Shown piece by piece: positions 54,711-63,099 of a DNA stretch of 64,000 nt (positions within the stretch are counted from its first letter, which is position 1; the number at the start of each line of letters is the position of its first letter). The stretch spans positions 1-64,000 of the forward strand of contig JAJXWH010000014.1 of the NCBI GenBank assembly GCA_021781745.1. Reading direction: 5' to 3'. The notes below the pieces were generated by a model. That model saw only the letters and a list, made by a program, of their open reading frames with translations, had not been told where the DNA came from and searched no databases. Position numbers and translations under genes: made by a program. Source of the DNA: Bacillota bacterium. GTDB lineage: Bacteria > Bacillota > Clostridia > Clostridiales > Clostridiaceae.

Positions 54711-55064
54711 ATGGATTATCAATCAATAATTGAAAATATCAAAAAAGAAAATGGTGAAGTGCCAAAACCAATACAAGCATTAGGAAATTTAGATGAAAGT
54801 CTTGTTGTAAATCACATGATGGATAAGAAGTTTATCATGTCAAAGGATGCAATACCAGAAAAATATAAAGCATTAATGCTTTTATCTGCGGCAATAGCAT
54901 TAGATTCACAAGCTTGTATAATGATGAATACTAAATCTGCAAAGAAAAGTGGAGCAACTGTTGAAGAAATAATGGAAGTATTTGCTTTAGCTAAATTTGC
55001 TAAAGCGGCTACTGCAATATCAAATGCAGCTCCTGCGTTTGAGTGGCTTCTAGAAAATAAATAA
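54711..55064 (+). CDS. Carboxymuconolactone decarboxylase/AhpD-like protein
   Basis: A 117-residue all-helical protein. MLLSAAIALDSQACIMMNTK and GATVEEIMEVFALAKFAKAA are the AhpD/CMD fold, but the redox CxxC-x2-H motif is reduced to a single Cys (ACIMMN), so peroxidase-type chemistry is doubtful. It lies between an MFS gene and a DGC-domain gene, a set that looks co-transcribed. AAAGGAGAA precedes the ATG. Confidence 0.82.
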   Translation: MDYQSIIENIKKENGEVPKPIQALGNLDESLVVNHMMDKKFIMSKDAIPEKYKALMLLSAAIALDSQACIMMNTKSAKKSGATVEEIMEVFALAKFAKAATAISNAAPAFEWLLENK

Positions 55065-55099
55065 CAAATAATAATTTTAATATATGGAGGTAGAGAACT

Positions 55100-55651
55100 A
55101 TGGAAAAAAATTTAGGATGCGGATGTGGTTCCGTTAATGAAGAACCAAAGAAAGTAGAAACTGCAAATAATGTGAGCTGCGGTTGCGCTGGTGAAAAGGT
55201 AGATGTACAAAAGCCAAAAGATAATTGGTATTTACCTTATATGGATAAAAAGACAAAGGGTATTGAAGTTGAGGAGAAGAAAAGTCCAGTAGCAGTATTT
55301 TATTGTGCTGGAGCTTCAAATGTAGGTCAATCTACTATGCTTTCTTCTGTGAAGGCTGCAAATGAAGTGGGTTATGATAAAGCAGCACTTTTATGCCTTG
55401 CAAGTATATCTGCTGGTCTTCCAAATATAACAAACGGTGCTAAAAATGCTAAAGGTATTGTAGCCGTAGATGGATGTCCAATGAGTTGTGCAAAGAGAAC
55501 CCTTGAAAAAGCAGATTTTAACCCAGATGAACATATTATTATTACTAAGGATTTAAATATTCAAAAGAATTTCGACTTAAATTCTTCAACTAATTTGGAA
55601 ATGATAAAAGATGCAGTAGTTGAAAAAATTAATAAAGTATATGATAAATAA
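55100..55651 (+). CDS. DGC-domain putative zinc-binding protein
   Basis: A 183-residue protein. The N-terminus has two glycine-cysteine clusters (GCGCGS and CGCAGE). The DGC domain (from about residue 65) shows FYCAGASNVGQSTM, ALLCLASISAGLP and the name-giving VDGCPMSCAKRTLE. Conserved Cys pairs suggest metal binding; the biochemical role is unknown. The cluster context points to metal(loid) handling. GGAGGTAGAG precedes the ATG. A perfect 14-bp hairpin without a T run follows at 55661-55694. Confidence 0.85.
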   Translation: MEKNLGCGCGSVNEEPKKVETANNVSCGCAGEKVDVQKPKDNWYLPYMDKKTKGIEVEEKKSPVAVFYCAGASNVGQSTMLSSVKAANEVGYDKAALLCLASISAGLPNITNGAKNAKGIVAVDGCPMSCAKRTLEKADFNPDEHIIITKDLNIQKNFDLNSSTNLEMIKDAVVEKINKVYDK

Positions 55652-55715
55652 CTAATAATATTAAAGTGTTTACATTTATTTGTAAGCACTTTAATAGCAA
55701 AAAGGGGAGTTAAAA

Positions 55716-57104
55716 ATGAGTGAAAATAAGGAGTATTCAAAGTCTAAATTTATATTATATACAGTTATGATTGGTGCATTCTTATCAATGTTTGATAGTG
55801 GTGTTGTGAATGTAGGATTACCTGTTATTGCAGAACAACTAAAGATTGACATTGATTTGGTTCAATGGGTAACGTCTATATATCTACTTATAATGTCGGC
55901 ACTATTGCCTATTTTAGGAACTTTAGCAGATAATTTTGGTAGAAGAAAAATTTATAATATGGGCTTTTTGGTAATATCTATTTTTACGTTATTATGTGGA
56001 TTTTCTACAAGTTTTTATATGCTTATTATTATGAGAATATTACAAGCGGTTGGAGGAGCAATGGTTATGGCAAATGGTCTTGCTATAGTAACGGAAAATT
56101 ATCCTCCATCTGAAAGAGGAAAAAATATCGGAGTACTTGCTACTGTTATGGCAATTGGAAGTATTGCTGGTCCACCATTAGGGGGGATAATAATAGGTTT
56201 ATTAGGTTGGAGAAGTGTTTTCTATTTGACATTTGTAGTTTCTATTCTAGGATTCATTGCATCATATCATACAATCCCTGCTGATAATAAAGAAAAGAAT
56301 AAAGATTTTAAATTCGATTATTTAGGTTCTTCATTATTAATAATTATTATTGTATCCTTTATTTATAGTTTTTCAAATATAAATAAAATGGGGTTAAGCA
56401 ATCCAATCATATATAGTAGTTTATTAGTATTTTTAATTGCATTTATAATTTTTATATTTTGGGAAAAGAAGGTTAGTCATCCAGTAGTACATTTAAGTTT
56501 ATTTAAAGATTGGGTATTTACGTCATCTATAATTGCTTCGCTAATATCTTTTTTAACTATGTATTCACCTACAGTGTTAATGCCTTTTTATTATCAGAAA
56601 GTTTTAGGAATAAGCACACAACAGTCTGGTTTATATATGATGGCATTTCCGATTGCAATGGCAATCATATCACCTTTTAGTGGAGCATTATCTGATAAAA
56701 TCGGAGCAGTAGTTTTAACATCAACTGGTTTGGTGATAAATGGAATAGCACTTATATTGCTCGCTAATATAAGTATGAATACTCCTATATATTTAGTGTT
56801 ATTTTATATGTTCTTAATGGGATTATCTTTAGGTTTATTTCAATCACCTAACAATAGTTGTATAATGGGTAGCGTTCCTAAAAATAAGCTTGGAGCTGCA
56901 AATGGAATAACTCAGCTTGTTAAAAATTTGGGTATGGTTATAGGAATAGCCTTCTCAGTAGCATTGTTTACAGCATTTTTAGGTAAAGAAACAACAGAAT
57001 ATAACATAAGATTTTTACAAAGTACAAGAAATGTTTATTATATAGCAGCGGTTTTGAGTTTCATTGGAGCTGTAATATCGGCTATTCGAAATAATAAAAA
57101 GTAA
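55716..57104 (+). CDS. MFS transporter of the DHA2 (14 TM) type
   Basis: A 462-residue transporter with about 14 transmembrane helices. FDSGVVNVGLPVIAEQL is the motif-D1 region of the EmrB/QacA group, TLADNFGRRK is motif A, and GPPLGGIIIGLLGWRSVFYL is motif C typical of antiporters. It should export a drug or other toxic compound by proton exchange. It follows the DGC gene by 64 bp and AAAGGGGAG precedes the ATG. Confidence 0.88.
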   Translation: MSENKEYSKSKFILYTVMIGAFLSMFDSGVVNVGLPVIAEQLKIDIDLVQWVTSIYLLIMSALLPILGTLADNFGRRKIYNMGFLVISIFTLLCGFSTSFYMLIIMRILQAVGGAMVMANGLAIVTENYPPSERGKNIGVLATVMAIGSIAGPPLGGIIIGLLGWRSVFYLTFVVSILGFIASYHTIPADNKEKNKDFKFDYLGSSLLIIIIVSFIYSFSNINKMGLSNPIIYSSLLVFLIAFIIFIFWEKKVSHPVVHLSLFKDWVFTSSIIASLISFLTMYSPTVLMPFYYQKVLGISTQQSGLYMMAFPIAMAIISPFSGALSDKIGAVVLTSTGLVINGIALILLANISMNTPIYLVLFYMFLMGLSLGLFQSPNNSCIMGSVPKNKLGAANGITQLVKNLGMVIGIAFSVALFTAFLGKETTEYNIRFLQSTRNVYYIAAVLSFIGAVISAIRNNKK

Positions 57105-57146
57105 AATAAATTTGATTTTTACTATAAAGGAGGAGGAGAAAAAATT

Positions 57147-58085
57147 ATGTCAAATCATAATCATGAACATAGTCATTCACATAATCATACACATGCACAT
57201 GACGTAAGCAATGTAAAAGGAATTAATCTTCTTATAACGATGCTATTAAATCTTGCTATAACAGTAGCAGAAGTTATAGGTGGAATATATTCAGGAAGTT
57301 TGTCGTTACTGTCTGATGCACTGCATAATTTAAGTGATATGTTATCTATAGTTGTAAGTTATTTTGCAATTAAAATATCACAAAAAAGCAATGATGAAAA
57401 AAGGACTTTTGGTTATAAACGTTCTACAATAATTGCAGCAGTAGTTAATTCTACAGTTTTAATTGTTATATCGTTATTTCTTTTTAAAGAGGCATATTTT
57501 AAATTTATAAATCCAGAAAAAATAAATGGTGCAATAGTTATATGGGTGGCGTTAATAGGTCTTATTGCAAATGCTTTAGGAGCATATTTACTTAGCAAAG
57601 GTTCAAAGGAAGATATAAATATGAAATCTACATATCTTCACCTTATAAGTGACGCATTATCTTCAATAGGGGTAGTTATAGGCGGAATAATTATTTATTA
57701 TTTTAATATTTACTGGGTCGATCCACTTCTTACTATAATTATAGGAATATATGTGCTTAAAGAAAGTTATGAAATACTAAAACAGGCAATTAATATTTTG
57801 ATGCAAGGAGTTCCAGAAAATATTAATATAAATGAACTTGTTGAGGAACTTGAAGAAATAGAAGGAGTAAAAAATGTTCATCATGTGCATATATGGGGAT
57901 TAAACGAAAGTAATATATTCTTTGAGGGCCATGTTAACTTAAAACAAGATATATTAGTAAGTGAAACGGTAAAAACCTATGAAAATATTGAACATGAATT
58001 AAAAGAACATTTTGGCATTAAGCATATTACAATTCAATTTGAATATAACGGTTGCAATAATACTGGAATAGTTAAAAATGAGTAA
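57147..58085 (+). CDS. Cation diffusion facilitator (CzcD-like) metal exporter
   Basis: A 312-residue CDF exporter. A His-rich N-terminus (HNHEHSHSHNHTHAHD) precedes six TM helices. The metal site comes from SDALHNLSD in TM2 and HLISDALSS in TM5 (HxxxD), and the C-terminal ~85 residues are the cytoplasmic ferredoxin-like metal-sensing domain (VEELEEIEGVKNVHHVHIWG). It exports Zn(II), Co(II) or Cd(II) against protons. AGGAGGAG precedes the ATG. It is probably in one transcript with the preceding MFS gene. Confidence 0.93.
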   Translation: MSNHNHEHSHSHNHTHAHDVSNVKGINLLITMLLNLAITVAEVIGGIYSGSLSLLSDALHNLSDMLSIVVSYFAIKISQKSNDEKRTFGYKRSTIIAAVVNSTVLIVISLFLFKEAYFKFINPEKINGAIVIWVALIGLIANALGAYLLSKGSKEDINMKSTYLHLISDALSSIGVVIGGIIIYYFNIYWVDPLLTIIIGIYVLKESYEILKQAINILMQGVPENININELVEELEEIEGVKNVHHVHIWGLNESNIFFEGHVNLKQDILVSETVKTYENIEHELKEHFGIKHITIQFEYNGCNNTGIVKNE

Positions 58086-58103
58086 AGGGAGAGGGGATAT
58101 GCA

Positions 58104-58406
58104 ATGAGTAATTATATTTTATATGGAATGACTATAATTTTATTGATTATTTCATATTACAAAGATAAGAAAAAAACTAAGATGGCACTTAAAAAAGCTT
58201 GGAAGTCCTTTGAAAATATTTTGCCTGAATTTTTAGTAGTTATAATGCTTGTAGGCGTATTATTGGCTGTATTAGATGCAGAGGTAATATCAAAAATTAT
58301 TGGAAATAATTCTGGTTGGTTTGGAGTTATAATTGCAGCGTTAGTTGGAGCAATAACATTGTTAGAACTAATTATTAACTTGGATAATAAAGAAATCTTG
58401 GCTTAA
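58104..58406 (+). pseudogene. Truncated ArsP/YraQ-like permease
   Basis: A 100-residue open frame that matches only the first half of a short DUF318 permease: KKAWKSFENILPEFLVVIML, then GVIIAALVGAITLL. In full-length relatives ITLL continues into a proline-glycine signature (IPGFVAFPLA-type) and another ~60 residues; here the frame goes into ELIINLDNKEILA and stops. That looks like an internal deletion or a fused junction. GAGAGGGG precedes the ATG and translation may still occur. Confidence 0.6.
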
Positions 58407-58476
58407 AAGAGCCTTGATATAAATGGGTAATAAATATGATTAACTATATAATATTTAATTTTGAGGAGTGATGTAT

Positions 58477-58737
58477 ATGTCAAAAAGTTGGTATCCAGTA
58501 ATAGACTATGAATTGTGTGTAGAATGCGGAGCATGTGTGGGCAAGTGTAGTCATGGAGTATATGATAAAAGCAAATATCCATCTCCCAAAGTAATAGATG
58601 GTGATGGATGCATACAAGGATGTCAAGGTTGTGGAAAACTCTGTCCAAGTGGAGCTATTAAGTATGTTGGAGATGTAGGGGAAAAAAGTGATTGTGGGTG
58701 CTGTTGCAGTGGAGATGACTCAGGAAATTGTTGTTAA
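58477..58737 (+). CDS. Small 4Fe-4S ferredoxin-like protein with cysteine-rich tail
   Basis: An 86-residue protein. CVECGACVGKC and GCIQGCQGCGKLCPSGAI give two ferredoxin-type cysteine clusters; the first lacks the Pro after the last Cys (CSHGVY) and the second has extra cysteines. The end CGCCCSGDDSGNCC is a strong soft-metal binding tail. It could carry electrons or bind metal in the arsenic block. The ATG at 58477 has GAGGAG 8 nt upstream; GTG 58468 and ATG 58471 are too close to it. Confidence 0.82.
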   Translation: MSKSWYPVIDYELCVECGACVGKCSHGVYDKSKYPSPKVIDGDGCIQGCQGCGKLCPSGAIKYVGDVGEKSDCGCCCSGDDSGNCC

Positions 58738-58752
58738 TAATTAAGTATAGAT

Positions 58753-58801
58753 AAACCATTCTTTCTATAATATCTATTGAAAGAATGGTTTGTTTATTTT
58801 T
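58753..58801 (+). terminator. Terminator at the end of the first metal block
   Basis: AAACCATTCTTTC (58753-58765) pairs perfectly with GAAAGAATGGTTT (58779-58791), followed by GTTTATTTTTT. Confidence 0.88.
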
Positions 58802-58967
58802 TGAAGATGATTTTCTTAAACTATTAAATGGAGAATATAGAGCCAGAGCCTAAAGGGGTGATTTTTTTAAAACTTCTGATTTTGCATTATTAAATTAAAC
58901 CAAATTAACATAAAAATACAAAAAAATTAACAAAAACAGTGTTTAAACTATATTAAAACTTAAGTAG

Positions 58968-58989
58968 TATATGAATAAATAATCATATA
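58968..58989. promoter_or_regulatory. Dyad upstream of arsC, possible ArsR operator
   Basis: TATATGA (58968-58974) and TCATATA (58983-58989) form an inverted repeat with an 8-bp centre, about 55 bp before the arsC start. The half-site letters match the operator at 51441 but in the reverse arrangement. The rest of 58802-59041 shows no gene. Confidence 0.35.
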
Positions 58990-59041
58990 TTAATATACAA
59001 TTTTCAGAATGTAGTAGTAATTTAATTAGGAGGGGTGGTTA

Positions 59042-59530
59042 ATGGAAAAGAAAGTATTATTCTTATGTTCACAAAATGCAGCGAGAAGTCAAATGGCTGA
59101 AGCTATATTAAATATTAAAGGTAAGGGAAGGTTTGTAGCATATAGCGCTGGACTTAACCCAGCTTCAAAAATTGATTCTTTTGCCATTGAAGCTATGAAA
59201 AAAGATGATATTGATATTTCATGCAAAGTTCCAAAATCAATTATGGAATTTGGAAATGTTAAATTTGACTTCATTATTACGCTGTGCGACAAAGCAATAA
59301 ATGAATGTCCAAGTTGTTCTATCGACACTATTACAGCCCATTGGGGAATAACTGACCCAATCAATTTTAAAGGTACAGATGAAGAAAAACTAAAATTTTA
59401 TATAAAAATCAGAAAAGAAATTTTCACAAGAATAAATGTTTTTTTATCTCTTCCTATAGAAAAGCTAGACAAATTAGCTTTAGAAACAAAGCTTCAGGAG
59501 ATTGAAGATTTAGTGAAATTATCGCAATAA
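59042..59530 (+). CDS. arsC: Thioredoxin-coupled arsenate reductase
   Basis: A 162-residue arsenate reductase of the low-molecular-weight phosphatase fold. The P-loop CSQNAARS gives nucleophile Cys9 and Arg15; the relay cysteines are Cys82 and Cys89 (LCDKAINEC), and the general acid is Asp105 in WGITDP. Spacing equals that of S. aureus pI258 and B. subtilis ArsC, which use thioredoxin. The C-terminus is about 25 residues longer than those enzymes. Matching redox partners are encoded nearby: a thioredoxin at 60078 and a reductase-like flavoprotein at 61917. AGGAGGGG lies 6 nt before the ATG. Confidence 0.95.
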   Translation: MEKKVLFLCSQNAARSQMAEAILNIKGKGRFVAYSAGLNPASKIDSFAIEAMKKDDIDISCKVPKSIMEFGNVKFDFIITLCDKAINECPSCSIDTITAHWGITDPINFKGTDEEKLKFYIKIRKEIFTRINVFLSLPIEKLDKLALETKLQEIEDLVKLSQ

Positions 59531-59672
59531 ATATGCATATTTAAACTTAGTATTTATATTATTAATGAAATTATAGGCATTATTAGGCTTAATCATTTTT
59601 GAACTAAATGACTAAGTTATTGTAAAGACAATATGATTATATCCGCATAAGGGAATAAACATAAATAGGAAG

Positions 59673-60038
59673 GTGAGTAGAATAGAACTTATTCAGATTA
59701 TGAAGGCACTAAGTGATGAAACAAGGGTTAGAATATTAAATCTATTAATGCAGAGTGAATTATGCGTGGGTGAGATTGAGTATTTATTAAATATCAATCA
59801 ATCTAATGCTTCTAGGCATTTGAGTACACTGAAGAATGCTTCAATAATAACTTTTGAAAAAAATGCACAATGGATTTTTTATAGTATTAATAATAATGTT
59901 TTAGAAAAACATCCTTTTATTCGTATTCTAATTGAAAGCGAATTAACTAAGTTAGATTTATATATTAAAGATAAAGAAATGCTTCAAGAATATAAATCAA
60001 GTGGTAAAAACTGCTCTGATTTAGGAGAGTGCAATTAG
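59673..60038 (+). CDS. arsR: ArsR-family regulator
   Basis: A 121-residue winged-helix repressor. KALSDETRVRILNLLMQSEL and the recognition helix NQSNASRHLSTLKNASII are typical. The metal motif is reduced to ELCVGE (one Cys), and further cysteines lie in the tail (GKNCSDLGEC), so the sensing site differs from the regulator at 51510. The start is uncertain: GTG at 59673 overlaps the AGGAAGGTGAG ribosome binding site, whose proper spacing points to ATA at 59682. Confidence 0.88.
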   Translation: MSRIELIQIMKALSDETRVRILNLLMQSELCVGEIEYLLNINQSNASRHLSTLKNASIITFEKNAQWIFYSINNNVLEKHPFIRILIESELTKLDLYIKDKEMLQEYKSSGKNCSDLGECN

Positions 60039-60077
60039 TGTAATTGTAAATAAAAATTAAGGAGGATTTTAGAGAAA

Positions 60078-60392
60078 ATGGCTATTACAGAGTTAAACAA
60101 TGATAATTTTAAAAGTAAGGTAGAATCACAGGAGGTAGTACTTGTTGAGTTTTACGCTGATTGGTGCAATGTTTGTAAACAACTGATAGAAGTGTTGGAG
60201 GTTGCGGCTAAGGAAAATTCAAAAGTAAAATTTTATAAAATTAATACAGAGGGGAATAAAGCATTAAGCAGAGAGTATAGAATACTAAGTTTGCCTACAT
60301 TTTTAATATTTAAGAACGGTATAATGGTTGAAAAAATCAACGGTTTTAAACCTAAACAAGAAATAGAACAATTATTATCAAAGTATATATAA
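60078..60392 (+). CDS. trx: Thioredoxin with WCNVC active site
   Basis: A 104-residue thioredoxin. VLVEFYADWCNVCKQL gives Cys30 and Cys33, and LSLPTFLIF holds the cis-Pro. The active-site pair NV replaces the usual GP, which shifts the redox potential and partner choice. Location after arsC and before the reductase-like gene suggests it recycles ArsC. AAGGAGGAT precedes the ATG. Confidence 0.92.
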   Translation: MAITELNNDNFKSKVESQEVVLVEFYADWCNVCKQLIEVLEVAAKENSKVKFYKINTEGNKALSREYRILSLPTFLIFKNGIMVEKINGFKPKQEIEQLLSKYI

Positions 60393-60423
60393 TCGGTATA
60401 ATTTATAGATGAGGTGAATTAAT

Positions 60424-61026
60424 TTGAGTAAAGAGATATTTAACAGTGCAAAAGAGCATGTAGGAAATGCATTTGATATCTGCATGAAAATGGGAACTTA
60501 TTCTCATGAAACTGAAGTTAAGGTTAACCAAGGTATTGAGATAATAAAAAGATTCAATGATAGTAATAGTAAATATAGCAAGCATCTACAGGAAGTTAAT
60601 AAAACATTTTCATCATTTACAGAAGATTATAAGAAAATAAATGAAATTGTAGATTCAATTAGTAAAATATCTCGACAAACTAATATGCTTTCGTTGAATG
60701 CAGCCATAGAAGCCGCAAGAGCAGGGGAACATGGGAAAGGTTTTGGGGTTGTGGCACAGGAGATAAGAAAGCTTGCAGAAGGAGTATCAGTGTCTATCAA
60801 GAATATATCTGAAACAATAGGAAAGTTAGACGAGCAAACAGTGCTGATAAAAAAAGAAATGGAAGAACTTAATCTAAAATTTGAAGAACAATCAAAAGAT
60901 GTAAAAACTACAGAAATAACATTTAACGAAATATTAGATAGCGCAGGTCAATTAAATGAGTGTATTTCAAATGTAAGTAATGAAGTAGCAGATATAGAAA
61001 GTATCATAGGCAGTAATATTGGCTGA
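60424..61026 (+). CDS. Miniature soluble methyl-accepting-type signalling protein
   Basis: A 200-residue protein that is almost only a chemoreceptor hairpin: [20 protein letters not shown], then [17 protein letters not shown], with short coiled-coil arms either side. There is no TM helix, HAMP or ligand domain. It may bind CheW/CheA or act as a stand-alone scaffold. Cys20 in AFDICMKMG and Cys185 could sense redox or metal. The start is TTG at 60424 with GAGGTG 8 nt upstream. It is set between thioredoxin and a phosphoesterase gene in the arsenic block, where a chemoreceptor would not be expected. Confidence 0.85.
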   Translation: MSKEIFNSAKEHVGNAFDICMKMGTYSHETEVKVNQGIEIIKRFNDSNSKYSKHLQEVNKTFSSFTEDYKKINEIVDSISKISRQTNMLSLNAAIEAARAGEHGKGFGVVAQEIRKLAEGVSVSIKNISETIGKLDEQTVLIKKEMEELNLKFEEQSKDVKTTEITFNEILDSAGQLNECISNVSNEVADIESIIGSNIG

Positions 61027-61113
61027 TAATTAAGGTGGACGAAAGAAAATAAAAAGTTAAATATATAAAGAAGAAATTAAAATTCAATATTGATGAGAAG
61101 GAAGGGAATAATA

Positions 61114-61824
61114 ATGAGAATAGCAGTAATTTCAGATATACATAGCAATATATTGGCACTTGAAAGTGTACTAGAAGATATAAAACTCAAGCAGGTTGAC
61201 TTAATAGTATGTTTAGGAGATTTAGTGGGATATTGTACTTTTCCTAATGAAGTTATAAATTTAATAAGACAAAGAAATATAACAACTATTATGGGGAATT
61301 ATGATGAAGCTGTAGGAAATGAAATGTTAGTGTGTGGATGTGACTATCCAGCTCCTAAGGATGCGGAAAATGCAGGTTTATCATTAAACTGGACAATTGA
61401 TAATGTAACTGAAGAAAATAAAAAATTTCTTGGGGAGTTACCCGGAGAGTTTAAATTAAAGTTCAAAGGAAAGAATATTACTTTTGTTCATGGAAGTCCA
61501 AGAAAAATAAATGAATATTTAAAGGAGAACTCAGAAGAAGCAAGAGAGGTTATGGAGAGCATTGAAGAAGATGTACTTGTATGCGCTCATACTCATAAGC
61601 CATATTATAAGATGTATGATAACAAGTTACTGATAAACTCAGGTAGTGTAGGTAAACCAAAAACAGGAAATCCAAAGGCAAACTATGTGATTATGGAAGT
61701 TTTGGATGATATCAAAGTAGAAATAATTGAGGTTGCATATAACTTTGAAAAAATAGCAAGTGCTATTGAGGAAAATGAATTACCAAAAGAATTTGCAGAT
61801 ATTATTAGAACAGGAAATGCCTAA
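61114..61824 (+). CDS. Calcineurin-like metallophosphoesterase
   Basis: A 236-residue phosphoesterase of the YfcE/diadenosine-tetraphosphatase-like group. Metal ligands are read in order: ISDIHSN, GDLVGYC, GNYDEAV, FVHGSPR, CAHTHKPY with INSGSVG. Substrate is unknown (phosphodiester or nucleotide). The ATG at 61114 is supported by AAGGAAGGG 6-7 nt upstream; an ATG at 61093 and the codon at 61090 lie before it. It shares a transcript with the upstream genes on spacing. Confidence 0.88.
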   Translation: MRIAVISDIHSNILALESVLEDIKLKQVDLIVCLGDLVGYCTFPNEVINLIRQRNITTIMGNYDEAVGNEMLVCGCDYPAPKDAENAGLSLNWTIDNVTEENKKFLGELPGEFKLKFKGKNITFVHGSPRKINEYLKENSEEAREVMESIEEDVLVCAHTHKPYYKMYDNKLLINSGSVGKPKTGNPKANYVIMEVLDDIKVEIIEVAYNFEKIASAIEENELPKEFADIIRTGNA

Positions 61825-61916
61825 AATAAAATTTGGGATAGCTATTATTACAGTTATTGGATGTGTATAAATAGCGATTAATCAACATATTAGGAAAAAA
61901 TCATGAGGTGTAATTT

Positions 61917-62783
61917 ATGGAAAAAACATATGATATTGCAATAATTGGAACAGGACCAGCAGGACTTTCCGCAGCTATCAATGGAGCAATAAGAAATAAA
62001 AACATTATATTATTTGGTAATGATAAGCTTACAACCAAACTTCAAAAAGCACCGGAAATAAATAATTATCTTGGATTTTATGGTATATCTGGTTCTGAAC
62101 TTGGAGAACACTTTAAAAAGCATATAGGAAATATGGATATAAAAATAACAGAAGAAAAGGTTAATGCTATTTATGCAATGGGTAGTTCTTTTTCAATTAT
62201 GGTAAATAAAAAAGAATATGCTGCTTCAACAGTTATTCTTGCTACAGGTATTGAATTTACAAAACATATAAAAGGTGAGTCGGAGTTTTTAGGGTCAGGA
62301 GTGGGTTATTGTGCCACTTGTGATGCGCCACTTTATAGAGATAAAATTGTAGTAATAATAGGATATAATGAGGAGGCTGAAGAGGAAGCAAATTATTTAA
62401 GTGAGCTCGCTAAAAAACTTTATTATGTACCGATGAAAAATATTTCAGGGAAACTTAGGGCTGATATTGAGATTATAAATGATATTCCAGTTGAAATTAA
62501 AGGATCTGAGAGGGTAGAGCGTATTCAATTTAAAAATAGAGAAATATTAACGGATGGAGTATTTATTTTAAAGGAGAGCTTACCTCCAGCACAACTTGTT
62601 CTAGGTCTGGAAATAATAAATGGACATATAGTTACAGATCGTTCCATGAAAACAAACATTAAAGGATGTTATGCAGCTGGAGATTGTACAGGCAAGCCAT
62701 ATCAATATATTAAAGCTGCAGGAGAAGGTCAGGTTGCGGCACTTAATGCTGTTGCTCATTTGGATAGTATAAAATATCTTTAG
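61917..62783 (+). CDS. Thioredoxin-reductase-like flavoprotein lacking NADPH motifs
   Basis: A 288-residue two-domain flavoprotein with the TrxR architecture. FAD binding is by GTGPAGLSAA (11-20) and CYAAGDCTG; the redox pair is Cys132 and Cys135 in YCATCDAP. The second Rossmann domain is degenerate: where NADPH-dependent enzymes have GGGDSAxEE and HRR, this one has IIGYNEEAEEE (about 147-157) and VPM (171-173). That is the pattern reported for ferredoxin-dependent flavin thioredoxin reductases, known from clostridia, so ferredoxin rather than NADPH may be the donor. It could reduce the neighbouring WCNVC thioredoxin. GAGGTG lies 7 nt before the ATG. Confidence 0.85.
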   Translation: MEKTYDIAIIGTGPAGLSAAINGAIRNKNIILFGNDKLTTKLQKAPEINNYLGFYGISGSELGEHFKKHIGNMDIKITEEKVNAIYAMGSSFSIMVNKKEYAASTVILATGIEFTKHIKGESEFLGSGVGYCATCDAPLYRDKIVVIIGYNEEAEEEANYLSELAKKLYYVPMKNISGKLRADIEIINDIPVEIKGSERVERIQFKNREILTDGVFILKESLPPAQLVLGLEIINGHIVTDRSMKTNIKGCYAAGDCTGKPYQYIKAAGEGQVAALNAVAHLDSIKYL

Positions 62784-62855
62784 TTTTGTGCAGTAATTCT
62801 CCCAATATATATTAAGGACGAAAAAATATACCTAGAGATAGAATAAAAGAAAAAG

Positions 62856-62887
62856 CAAGCTACTTTAACTTGGTAGTTTGTTTTTTT
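62856..62887 (+). terminator. Terminator at the end of the arsC block
   Basis: CAAGCTACT (62856-62864) pairs with GGTAGTTTG (62872-62880) with wobbles, followed by TTTTTTT. Confidence 0.8.
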
Positions 62888-63033
62888 GTTTAGGAAATTT
62901 TGAAATAATGTATAGTTATTAAAAAAAATTCATAATACTATTTTGTAACAGTAATTTAGTTGTTGAATAATATAACTATATAGATTGTTATATATTTAGT
63001 TGTGTTAAAAATAAATTAAATATATAAGTTATA

Positions 63034-63087
63034 TTGACAGTATATAGATAATGTTCTATATTAGATATATAGACATGTATCTATATA
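63034..63087 (+). promoter_or_regulatory. Promoter and two operator dyads of the arsR-arsD-arsA unit
   Basis: TTGACA (63034-63039) and TATATT (63057-63062) are 17 bp apart. ATATAGAT-aatg-TTCTATAT (63042-63061) fills the spacer and -10 box, and ATATAGA-catg-TATCTATAT (63068-63087) follows directly. Two adjacent near-identical dyads suggest cooperative repressor binding. The rest of 62888-63033 has no feature. Confidence 0.75.
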
Positions 63088-63099
63088 GGAAAGGTATGA

